This document shows positions 10,601 through 18,033 of a DNA stretch of 64,000 nucleotides, in pieces. The DNA is taken from assembly GCA_026391835.1 (NCBI GenBank), contig JAPLDF010000009.1, positions 60,649 to 124,648 of the forward strand. Reading direction: 5' to 3'. Every line of letters starts with the position of its first letter. Positions within the stretch are counted from its first letter, which is position 1. The translations under genes and the position numbers were made by a program. The notes under the pieces are model-generated. The model had not been told where the DNA came from, searched no databases, and worked only from the letters and a program-made list of their open reading frames with translations. The stretch is from Bacteroidota bacterium. Lineage in GTDB: Bacteria; Bacteroidota; Bacteroidia; Bacteroidales; FEN-979.

Positions 10601-12417
10601 TGATAAATTGTTCCGCCTGTCAAACCGGTCACGTTTGCATTCACGGCAACAGCAGTTGTCCCGGTTCCGGCCGAAGTGGTCGTTGTTACGCTGCCATAGC
10701 TGACAGTTGTTCCCCACTGAAAATAGTAAGTTGTCGCCAGCCCGTTGGGGTTCACGGAACCATTCAAAGTGGCGGTTGTTCCGGTAACGGCCGAGGCCGC
10801 AATTGTAATAACTGCCGGGTCATTGCTGAATTTGAAAGATGCGATTTTTGATCCCTTTGTTGTTCCCCCGGTTTTAACATACTCCGTTGAAAACCAGAAT
10901 GTCTGATCATCGGTTGGATCAACGGAAAGCAGGGCGTAGTCACCCCAGCGGTTATAGCTTGTTTGTGCAACAGTCCCGGTGAAAATGGTCTGCTCCGCGA
11001 TATCCAGGACGCCCGTTCCACTGGCGTATGCGCTGGCCGACTGGCCGCAATACCGGATCCCAGGGTAGAGGGTTGAACTGGAAATAGAGTATCCAAGGGC
11101 GATCTTCCCGCTGCCGTTCAACATGATGCTTCCCATCCACCGCGAGTTGACATCGGGAGCATAGGTGCCTTGCTGCCTGACAACCCAGGTGGTGGCAGGC
11201 GGTGTTTTCCTCAGTTCATACCAGCGGATCCCGGCGTGGTTGGTTGCATCAACATCCACGGTATGGCAGCAAACGATGGTTTGATAGGTGCCAAAATTAC
11301 GGTACTGCGGGGCATTCATGATGACCTGCGGCACCCCGTCAAGCTTTTGGGAAGTTGGCTGCGTGATATCATCCCAGGTGGAGGTAAACTGGCTGTCGAA
11401 AGCCGTAACAGCAAGTTGCTGGGTACGGGTAAAAGTTGAAGAGGCAGGAGTCGTCCAGTTTACGGCGAGGTTATAGATCCAGAGCTGATCTGATCCGCCG
11501 GCAACGCCGTCATCATTGAAGGCAATAAACATCCCGGGCGACCCTGCAGGAGCTGCAGGTCCGTCGTTATCAAGCGGGGGGACGCACAGGAAACCCGTAC
11601 CGGGCCTCCAAGAATTATCAAATGCCACCATTTGGGCAGTCTGCCCGAGCAGCATTTTTGACCGTTCAAAAACATAGGTGTCATTTCCGCTGGTGTTGTT
11701 GATCCCCATATAATACCCGTCCTGCCAGATGCCGAATTTTGGATAATCGGGCTGGTTAACAACATCGAAAGAATACTTGTACCAGGTGCCGGTAGGGTCA
11801 TTTGTCGTGGAGACAGCCACCAGCATGTAGTCATTGGTCTGGCCAAAAGTGAACTCCGCGACCAGCCAGCGATCGGCCTGGTTGTCGTACAGCACGATAG
11901 GATCCCCGTCATTGTATGTGGCACCCGGGACTCCCGTAAAAAGTGTATTTAAAGCAGTGGGACCCGCCATCAGGGTGCCTGTTTTGTTGTAAATTGAATA
12001 GGTGACATTAACCGTTTGCATAAAATGGTTCGGGCCCACGCTGCCATTGCAGTCGGGAGGGAAAGAGGTCGTGGTTTGCCCTTCGAAATTAACGATCGGC
12101 GCTTTTGAGTCCATCGATTTTCCCATCGTTTGCTGCCATGCGGCATCTGGGCCCTTGGGTAAGGCTGTTGCGGCAAAAGGATAGAGGCGGAGTTCTTTCT
12201 CTTTTTTACGTGCAGCCTTATCCAGTGCATTTTGTTTCATGGTGGCAATTTCTGCCGTGGTAAGTGCGGGAAGATCCCTGAGCGGAGGTGTTATCCCCAG
12301 GAAGGTACCCTTGCCGATAAGGGTAGGATGGATGGGAACATCATTCTGGGCTGATACAGGTTGGTGGGAACCGAAAAAGAACATCGCAAAAAAAAGTAGT
12401 GGAAGAACATAACGCAT
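7606..12417 (-). CDS. Giant T9SS-exported protein (propeller-like N-domain, Fn3-like x2, cleaved adhesin, Ig-like x6, CTD)
   Basis: 1603 residues. I start at ATG 12417 because it opens a proper signal peptide (MRYVLPLLFFAMFFFG, cut near VSAQ) and because the longer TTG-started frame (12465) begins inside a promoter -7 element. Residues about 60-529 match the N-terminal domain of the next gene (DPIVLYDNQADRW; PDYPKFGIWQDGYY). Two Fn3-like repeats occupy about 529-722, a cleaved-adhesin/MAM-like domain 726-884, six Ig-like repeats about 887-1429 (PAYQW in most copies), a Cys-bounded module 1444-1501, and a type A sorting domain 1520-1603 (YRIYPNPTSGVF). The Ig-like copy number (six against three in the neighbour) points to expansion by recombination. 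Probably a surface adhesin; enzymatic function is not apparent. Confidence 0.92.
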   Translation of the reverse strand: MRYVLPLLFFAMFFFGSHQPVSAQNDVPIHPTLIGKGTFLGITPPLRDLPALTTAEIATMKQNALDKAARKKEKELRLYPFAATALPKGPDAAWQQTMGKSMDSKAPIVNFEGQTTTSFPPDCNGSVGPNHFMQTVNVTYSIYNKTGTLMAGPTALNTLFTGVPGATYNDGDPIVLYDNQADRWLVAEFTFGQTNDYMLVAVSTTNDPTGTWYKYSFDVVNQPDYPKFGIWQDGYYMGINNTSGNDTYVFERSKMLLGQTAQMVAFDNSWRPGTGFLCVPPLDNDGPAAPAGSPGMFIAFNDDGVAGGSDQLWIYNLAVNWTTPASSTFTRTQQLAVTAFDSQFTSTWDDITQPTSQKLDGVPQVIMNAPQYRNFGTYQTIVCCHTVDVDATNHAGIRWYELRKTPPATTWVVRQQGTYAPDVNSRWMGSIMLNGSGKIALGYSISSSTLYPGIRYCGQSASAYASGTGVLDIAEQTIFTGTVAQTSYNRWGDYALLSVDPTDDQTFWFSTEYVKTGGTTKGSKIASFKFSNDPAVITIAASAVTGTTATLNGSVNPNGLATTYYFQWGTTVSYGSVTTTTSAGTGTTAVAVNANVTGLTGGTIYHFRLVAINSDGTAYGNDLTFSPGAAVVTTTAASSVALTTAVSGGNVTADGGLTVTARGVCWATTASPTIAASHTTDGSGLGTFTSPITGLSSNTLYHVRAYATNSSGTYYGDDLTFTTLCGIVSTFPWNEGFENGGTIPSCWTQLQVNASGINYVFITGSGNSNPAAAHGGTYDACLKDVTTADNKTMLITPTLNLGSVAGPQLKFWHTQAVWSARQDQLEVYYKTSAAGTWTLLTSYTTSLTAWTQVTISLPNPSSDYYIAFQGNAKYGRGVCIDDVEVSTSCATTVPVSVSIAASVNPVCQGSGVTFTATPTNGGTTPAYQWKVNGTSIAGATNVTYSYAPANNDAVTCVLTSNASCITGNPSTSAPVTMSVTAGVPVSVTVSPSINPVCAGTTVTFSATPVNGGNAPAYQWKVNGTNVSGATNATYSFIPANNNTVVCVLSSNAGCTAGSPASSAPVTMTVNTPAAAGISIVSSTNNVCDGTTISFTATPANGGVTPAFQWKVNGTNTGTNSPAFSYIPANGDIVTCVLTSGESCISGNPATSNPVNIVIKPILPVGVIVTPSANPECEDNLVTFTATPVNGGATPSYQWNVNGNPAGSNSPGFYTYPLNNDVVTCTLTASAGCISGNPATSAPLSMTVNPWKTLGISISASANPVCEGTSMMFTATPSNGETAPAYQWKVNGTIVPGATAATYSYTPSANDAVACILNSYGSCLTNNTANSNIINAIVNPLLPAGISIAASANPASQGTPVTFTAVPVNGGSLPAYQWIVNGANAGTNSNSYTYVPADGDAVSCILTSAESCATMNPANSNSIIMSVFSIPLTVELQNTTVTGTQCFNAFQTIVVAGNGTTFIVPDGAYATMVAGQNIRYYPGTVVEQGGYLYAYIAPEGPWCMAPAIATAADGTGKPQQETEQQFYRIYPNPTSGVFMLELNASYASEKCLIEIYDMKGGKMFSTELTGEQKHEFSLSGKPIGIYLVRVISEKNSGTTRIIKQ

Positions 12418-12462
12418 TTTAGCCGGATTAGAAGTGGAAACTACAAATGGAACATAACAAGG

Positions 12463-12470
12463 CAAAGTTA
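12463..12470 (-). promoter_or_regulatory. Bacteroidota -7 element upstream of the 1603-residue T9SS gene
   Basis: On the minus strand this reads TAACTTTG, a perfect TAnnTTTG. It lies about 45 bp before the ATG at 12417. No good TTG box sits 17-23 bp upstream, so only the -7 half is convincing. Confidence 0.5.
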
Positions 12471-12530
12471 CATAAAAATTTGTTATGGTGACACTTGAAG
12501 TTTGCCAACCCCTCTTTTATGCTGTTTTTG

Positions 12531-14747
12531 TCATTTCACTACTTTATAAATGCGGATCTTCATATTTTTTCCTTTGCCGTAATGACAAGCAATCCATACC
12601 CCGTTTTTCCGGGTTGCTATGATCTTTGGCGCCCTTGCCGGTTCCCGGCCGGAGGTGAGCCGGAATGGACCCGTCCAGGCGTTGTGGTCCCTGATTGCGA
12701 GATAGATGGCCCAGTCGCTGCCCCTGGTCCTGCCGCTCCAGGCCACGCAGATGCGTCCGCCGGGCAATGCTGCCGCCTGGGGAGTCTGGTTCAGAAAGGT
12801 TTCCTGGTCGAGAGGCAGTGTTACCGGGGATGACCAGGTGCCGGAAACATCGTCAAACCAGGCACCGCAGATTTTCTGGCGGTCACCGTCCAATACATCC
12901 CAGGCGAACGATTCCCAGAACACCCACCGGCGGTTATCACCATCGGTAAGCACACCCGGATAACCCCCGTTTTCGGATGCCTCCATGTCGTCCGACACCC
13001 GTGTTACAGAGACCGGAATGCCATCAAGGTTTCCGCTGCATACACCCAGGGTAGCCGGGTAGTGTTGATTCCAGGCGCCCCAGGCGGTTCCGGTCGTGTC
13101 GACGGCCAGACTGAAAAACCAGGCATTGATGTAGCCGGGAACGGAAGCGCTGGCGACAACCCTTACCGGCTGGATGCTGTCGGGGAGCCCATGCCGGATG
13201 TTACGAAAGAAAGGGTACCTGAGATTCGCCCTCCAGCAGCTCCATGCCAGGGTAATGGTTTCGCCTGATGAAACGACAGCGGGTGTAATCACATCGCAGG
13301 GAAGCTTTTGTGATAACAGGATGGGATTTGATGAAACGGATCCGTCAAACGTGCAGCCGTACAAACGGTAAAATCCATCCCGGTTGTTGAGGTAGAAGAT
13401 CCACAATTTTCCTCCTGAAAAGACCAGGATCGGATTGTAACTATCCGAACCGTCATGTTCGATAGCGAAGCGTAGAGGGTTTTTCCGGTCAACGGATGAT
13501 AGCAGGATGTCGCCGTTCTCTTCCCAGGAAACCCATGCTGTTCCGCTGTCATCGGCAGCGATGGAGGGGAACCTGCAGGAACCTGTGCCAAGTGTATATT
13601 CCCCTCTTTCCTGGACCCGTTTCCACAGCGGCGCCTGGATCCTGACCGGATGTTCCGGGTAAAATTTCTTTTCCGGCGCACTGCAAACCCCGATGCAATC
13701 TTTTGGTTTACGGATATTTGACACACAAAGAGAATCAGAAAACTTCCACCGGTTCCCGGCATGTTTGTCGAAGAACCCGTGCAGGAGGATCCGGTTTGAT
13801 CCGGTATTTTTATTAAAACTGTAAATGGTATAATCCACGCTGTTGTCAAAAAAACCTTTTTCCACTTCCTTTCCGCGGATTCTTACCACCACGTATTTCG
13901 TCCGGTCAAGCGGGTTCGGGTAACAGGCTGTGATCCCTGTTGTATCGGCACCAAACCGGTAAGGCCCGATGCAGATCACAGAATCGTTGATAAATGCGAA
14001 TGGACTTTCTCCCCCCGATATCCGTGAATATATCTCATGCGGGAACTTACCTTCGAACATGACATTCCGCTTCATGTCGCTATCGGCAACCTGGCTTAAA
14101 AATTTCACCACATAACACTTCGCCCTGTCGGCGAATTCGCGGTTCCGGTTCAACCCTGCCGTGTCGCCGTCGGGAACTACGCAAAGTGCCGAAAAGCATC
14201 CGTTTTCATAGATGATCCGGGTGGCGAACTGCAGGTCGGAAACCGGTTGAAAACGCAATGCTGAATCGTTCCACAAGGTCATCTTCAGCCTTTCCCAGGA
14301 AGAGTCGTAGGGATAAAGGCTCCCTTCGGGTATTTTCACGATCTGCACACCCTTCCTGAACGCCAGGATCGCCGGGAACCCGTCCTGGTGGTATTGATGA
14401 AGCCCGGGGGGGTAGGTGAGAACAGGAATCCCTTCATCCTGGTAATGTTTCGAAAAGGCATAATTGTCGAGTTGCGGGTTGAAGAGGCACTGCGTAAAAT
14501 TGATTCCTCCCTTCATTTTGTTCGTCCCGAAATAGTTCTTCGAGATAAACCACCCGTCGAACAGGCAATAGCCGCAATTGGAAGCTGAATAGGGCTGGAT
14601 GACCGTGGTACGCGAAGAATGAATGATGCGGCTGAAATTGATCCTGTTTCCCCAGAGATCCTCGGCTTGTTTAACACCCTTGGTTTGCGGCAGGATGTTC
14701 GCCATCGGGTATAACCATAGCAGGCATGCAAGAATTGTGTTTCGCAT
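12531..14747 (-). CDS. Secreted protein of unknown function with an N-terminal CxxC motif and C-terminal propeller-like repeats
   Basis: 738 residues from ATG 14747; a GTG seven codons earlier is also possible. The N-terminus is a signal peptide (MRNTILACLLWLYPM, cut near ILPQ). Shortly after comes YSASNCGYCLFDGWF, a CxxC in the position where thioredoxin-like proteins carry theirs, followed by a stretch compatible with a thioredoxin-like fold (GFPAILAFRKG). The C-terminal half has strands such as GTAWVSWEENGDI, NPILVFSGGKLWIFY, RRWVFWESFAWD and RICVAWSGRT, typical of BNR/propeller blades. There is no T9SS sorting domain: it ends MKIRIYKVVK. It may be an extracytoplasmic redox or lipoprotein-like sensor, but that is inference. 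It is 110 bp downstream of the serine hydrolase gene. Confidence 0.85.
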   Translation of the reverse strand: MRNTILACLLWLYPMANILPQTKGVKQAEDLWGNRINFSRIIHSSRTTVIQPYSASNCGYCLFDGWFISKNYFGTNKMKGGINFTQCLFNPQLDNYAFSKHYQDEGIPVLTYPPGLHQYHQDGFPAILAFRKGVQIVKIPEGSLYPYDSSWERLKMTLWNDSALRFQPVSDLQFATRIIYENGCFSALCVVPDGDTAGLNRNREFADRAKCYVVKFLSQVADSDMKRNVMFEGKFPHEIYSRISGGESPFAFINDSVICIGPYRFGADTTGITACYPNPLDRTKYVVVRIRGKEVEKGFFDNSVDYTIYSFNKNTGSNRILLHGFFDKHAGNRWKFSDSLCVSNIRKPKDCIGVCSAPEKKFYPEHPVRIQAPLWKRVQERGEYTLGTGSCRFPSIAADDSGTAWVSWEENGDILLSSVDRKNPLRFAIEHDGSDSYNPILVFSGGKLWIFYLNNRDGFYRLYGCTFDGSVSSNPILLSQKLPCDVITPAVVSSGETITLAWSCWRANLRYPFFRNIRHGLPDSIQPVRVVASASVPGYINAWFFSLAVDTTGTAWGAWNQHYPATLGVCSGNLDGIPVSVTRVSDDMEASENGGYPGVLTDGDNRRWVFWESFAWDVLDGDRQKICGAWFDDVSGTWSSPVTLPLDQETFLNQTPQAAALPGGRICVAWSGRTRGSDWAIYLAIRDHNAWTGPFRLTSGREPARAPKIIATRKNGVWIACHYGKGKNMKIRIYKVVK

Positions 14748-14857
14748 GGTTTTGATTTTAAATGACACCCGGATTGAATGGTCCTGGTGCCTGCAGATTT
14801 GTACTGATTTTTATCGAAGATAAGTTTTCAGGCTTTTATGATAGTCTCTTTTTGTAA

Positions 14858-15976
14858 TTAAAGTTTAGTACTCAGTAAATACATAAATGATTGAAAATCT
14901 TCTCCTTCGCCAAGCCTGACCATGATTAAATTCTTGTCGGGACATACCCCCAAAACCTGTCCGTCGAATCCATAGGCAAAAAAATACAGGTAAAATCTGC
15001 TGGTACGCCATTGATACTGGTAACCATTGCTGTGTTCATCCGGAACAACGGACTTTTTAACCCACCCTGCCGACACTATTTGCCTGCCATCCCAATTTCC
15101 GTTATGGAGATATAAACGACCGATTTTTGCCAGGTCAATGACCGTGGTGTTTAATCCTCCGTATGCTTTGGCGATACGGTGCCTCTTATCGTCAAGGCTC
15201 CATGTAGCCCCGTTTTCCATTCCCAGGGGGATCCATATCTTTTCTTCGAGATACCTGGCGAGCGGCATTCCCGATGCATTTTCAACCGCAATTCCAAGCA
15301 GGGCGGTGCAAACACTCTGGTAGTTAAATTTCAATCCAGGTTCGGTTTCAAATTTCAGCTTTTTAATTTTTCCTTTCTGGTTGGTGCCGTAATAATGCCG
15401 GGCCATACCGGAAAAAGGAGAAGAATAGGATTCTTTGAATTTCAGTCCCGACCGCATGTTTAACAAATCCTCAACTGTAAGGTGTTCAAATCTTGGATCT
15501 CCCTCCTTCAATTCGGGGATATACCTGGTTATGGGATCCCTGACACTTGAAATATAACCGTCATCAACCGCTAAGCCAACCAACAGGGATGTTACGGATT
15601 TTGACACGGAGAAAATTGTTGAGATTTTGGCCCTGTCGTACCCCCTGTAATATCTTTCGAAAAGAACCGAGTCGTTGCGGATAACGATAAAGGCCGTTGT
15701 CGCGGTTTTTTTGAGAAAATAGTCCAGGGTGAAGGCTGAACTGTCCTCAATGGTCCTGATTTTTTTCACCTCCTCCGCATGCAGGATCGGCTCATCCAGG
15801 ACGGCCAGGTTGCCGGTTTTAAAATGAAAAGCGGCTGCTCCCGGCTTAATGGTATCATAAGGAAAGATCTTGTAGGCATCAATGCCCGGCTCCCCGTATT
15901 TTACTTCCCTGTAAATAACTGTACAGGATTGACAGATGACAGAAAGGATGGCAAGTGTCGTTAGTTTTTTGTTCAA
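14858..15976 (-). CDS. Serine hydrolase of the beta-lactamase / penicillin-binding-protein-like family, TTG start
   Basis: 372 residues if translation starts at TTG 15976. The frame is open farther upstream but then overlaps the anti-sigma gene, and its extra residues look random. The TTG gives a compact export signal ((M)NKKLTTLAILSVICQSC) with a Cys that could be lipidated, although the lipobox is poor. The catalytic SxxK is SVSK at residues 123-126 (FSVSKSVTSLLVG), the second-motif region is YQSVCTALLG, and the C-terminal region has FAYGFDGQVLGV. Length and motifs match the class C beta-lactamase-like hydrolase family, which includes esterases, D-amino-acid peptidases and real lactamases; the substrate cannot be told. 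It follows the anti-sigma gene by 28 bp and is probably in the same operon. Confidence 0.8.
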   Translation of the reverse strand: MNKKLTTLAILSVICQSCTVIYREVKYGEPGIDAYKIFPYDTIKPGAAAFHFKTGNLAVLDEPILHAEEVKKIRTIEDSSAFTLDYFLKKTATTAFIVIRNDSVLFERYYRGYDRAKISTIFSVSKSVTSLLVGLAVDDGYISSVRDPITRYIPELKEGDPRFEHLTVEDLLNMRSGLKFKESYSSPFSGMARHYYGTNQKGKIKKLKFETEPGLKFNYQSVCTALLGIAVENASGMPLARYLEEKIWIPLGMENGATWSLDDKRHRIAKAYGGLNTTVIDLAKIGRLYLHNGNWDGRQIVSAGWVKKSVVPDEHSNGYQYQWRTSRFYLYFFAYGFDGQVLGVCPDKNLIMVRLGEGEDFQSFMYLLSTKL

Positions 15977-16004
15977 ATGTGTATTTTTTATTACCTGAAT
16001 GGTG

Positions 16005-17342
16005 TCAATACCCTCCGTCGACAATCCAGGCATGGCCGGGGTTATCGTTTCGCAGCGCCAGATTCCCGGTGATGGTGACCCCCTCCAGGGTGACGACGGT
16101 AAAAGGTACAAATTCTCCCGCGTAAAGTCCGGAGACGAATGATTTTCCAACATTTATCACCCGCGTCCCGGCAAACCTATCTTTCACCGCATTTAACTCC
16201 TCCCTGCCGGTCATGGAAAAGAGCGGGGAGAATCGTTTCACTGTATTCCAGTCGTTCCGGCTGCAGGCTGACAGGAAGAGCCGGGCGGCGGCTTCAGATG
16301 AAGACTTCCTGATTCCTTTCCCTGCAATTTTCTGCCAGCGGTCAGTCGTGAAAACCGGCAGTTTGTTCCTGTTTTCGAACACGAACAGCGAGTCGGGCAT
16401 CGGCTCATTAAAAATGATCGAGTTGAGTTTAAGCACACAGATTTCCTCCTTCCCTTGTCTCACAAAAACAGTAAGCGAATGAAGCATGTTGCTTTCCTTG
16501 TCGAAGGTATATACACGGCGGGTATTGGCTTCGGGGATTGAACTGTTCAGGGCATAGTGGTTGTCATAGTTGCCAAGCGCGGTGGTATTGAATGTCAGAT
16601 CGATCCAACCACCCTCCTCTTTGATCGAGCAGGAAGCATGATCATTCCTGGCAATGCTCCGTTCAGCTTCCAGCACCTTTGCCGGCTCCAGGAACAGTTT
16701 AAGCCATCCTGTGAAACCGGCTTCCGGGCTCCCTTGCATCACGTACCCTCCATTTTTATTGACCATGAACTGATCTTTTCCATCCATAATCACCATCCTC
16801 CCCGGCTTGTCAAAACGCCATTTTCTTTCGTTCCCGAAGAGCCTGTATACCTCGAAGGTAAGGAATCCGGCGGCAGGATCGATGGTCTCAAAATTTTCAT
16901 TTGCTGCTGTGCGCATGGAGAAAACCATCTTTACCGAACTGATGCCGCGCATTGACCGGATGGACCTGTCGAGGAGCCTGCCAGCGGCAAAGGCTGGGGT
17001 GCGATAGGTAAGCAGTAAGAAAATCCCTGTCCCTGCTATTGCAAAAAGCAGGATGGATGCGGCAATTTGCAGGGACCTGTTCCATTTCCAGGGATGATGC
17101 CTGGCCTCCACTGCCGGGATTTCCTCCCTGCCTGCCTTATCCAGAATCGATTCCATGAGATTGTTGCGGACAGGAAGCTTTCCCCCCGGTTGCAGTGCTT
17201 TCGACAGGGATTGGAAGGCCAGCCAGTCTTTACGGCAATCAGGGCATTGTCCGATGTGAACCATCATCAGGTCCCTTTCCGTTTTGCCGGTCGTGTCGTC
17301 GAACAGATCGGCAATGTGCTGTTGAATATAATCACATTGCAT
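16005..17342 (-). CDS. Anti-sigma factor with zinc-finger N-terminus and one membrane segment
   Basis: 445 residues. The N-terminus carries the HX3CX2C zf-HC2 signature of ZAS-type anti-sigma factors (His29, Cys33, Cys36). A single hydrophobic segment follows (SLQIAASILLFAIAGTGIFL, about residues 90-110), then a long extracytoplasmic part. That part resembles outer-membrane-lipoprotein-sorting-type domains (about 120-330) and ends in a roughly 100-residue domain that looks like a DUF-type NTF2/cystatin fold. It overlaps the end of the sigma gene by 11 bp, the usual translationally coupled arrangement. It should hold the sigma factor inactive at the membrane until an envelope signal is received. 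Confidence 0.85.
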   Translation of the reverse strand: MQCDYIQQHIADLFDDTTGKTERDLMMVHIGQCPDCRKDWLAFQSLSKALQPGGKLPVRNNLMESILDKAGREEIPAVEARHHPWKWNRSLQIAASILLFAIAGTGIFLLLTYRTPAFAAGRLLDRSIRSMRGISSVKMVFSMRTAANENFETIDPAAGFLTFEVYRLFGNERKWRFDKPGRMVIMDGKDQFMVNKNGGYVMQGSPEAGFTGWLKLFLEPAKVLEAERSIARNDHASCSIKEEGGWIDLTFNTTALGNYDNHYALNSSIPEANTRRVYTFDKESNMLHSLTVFVRQGKEEICVLKLNSIIFNEPMPDSLFVFENRNKLPVFTTDRWQKIAGKGIRKSSSEAAARLFLSACSRNDWNTVKRFSPLFSMTGREELNAVKDRFAGTRVINVGKSFVSGLYAGEFVPFTVVTLEGVTITGNLALRNDNPGHAWIVDGGY

Positions 17343-17895
17343 TGGTCACCTCCTTATGTTTATCCACCATTGATTTCAGTTTAACCATGCCATATGAAAA
17401 CCTGGATTTCACGGTCGCAACCGGGACTTCAATGATCTCCGCAATCTCGGCGAAACTAAGTTCATCGGCGAACCTGAAACGGATCACTGCAGCCTGTTCA
17501 TCCGGAAGCCTGTCAAGCAGGGATCTTACCCAAAACCGCTCTTCCTCCCTGATCAGGTCTTCCTCCCGCGACAGGCTAAAACCTGCGATCGAAGCCTGCA
17601 GCATCCCCGTCATGGCGTTTTCCCTTGCATTTTTCCTCCTGCGCATGTCGAGTGCGGCATTGCTTACCATCCTGAACATATAGGCTGCCGGGTTGGTGAT
17701 TGTTTTCAGACTCTCACGCATCCCGTACGCCCTGATGATGGTTTCCTGCACCACATCTTCTGCATCATCAGGATCGCCAAGCACATAGCTGGCGTGCCGC
17801 GTAAACCGGGAAAGGTTTATCTCCAAAAAAGACGTGAGCTGGTCAGAAGACTGTGGGAACCCGGGGAATGGAGCGGCCATGGAATCGGTTTTCAT
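17332..17895 (-). CDS. ECF-type RNA polymerase sigma factor
   Basis: 187 residues. Region 2 is visible at about 40-100 (DPDDAEDVVQETIIRAY, then AAYMFRMVSNAALDMRRRK), and region 4 at about 125-180 (LPDEQAAVIRFRFADELSF, EIAEIIEVPVATVKSRF). Length is normal for an ECF sigma. It is encoded just before its likely anti-sigma factor and diverges from the histidine kinase gene across a 138-bp gap. The ECF operon probably autoregulates, but no ECF -35/-10 pair could be picked out with confidence. Confidence 0.9.
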   Translation of the reverse strand: MKTDSMAAPFPGFPQSSDQLTSFLEINLSRFTRHASYVLGDPDDAEDVVQETIIRAYGMRESLKTITNPAAYMFRMVSNAALDMRRRKNARENAMTGMLQASIAGFSLSREEDLIREEERFWVRSLLDRLPDEQAAVIRFRFADELSFAEIAEIIEVPVATVKSRFSYGMVKLKSMVDKHKEVTNAM

Positions 17896-18033
17896 AAGGA
17901 TGACGCAGCAGAAGTGTAAAAAGATTTAAAGGTGTGAATTTTTTTCAAGCCTGTCGGAAAAAGATTAACTTTCAACCAAATTTCGCACTCTTTTCCCTTT
18001 TGGCGAGGGTCCGGAGGTGTTGCCAATTAATAC

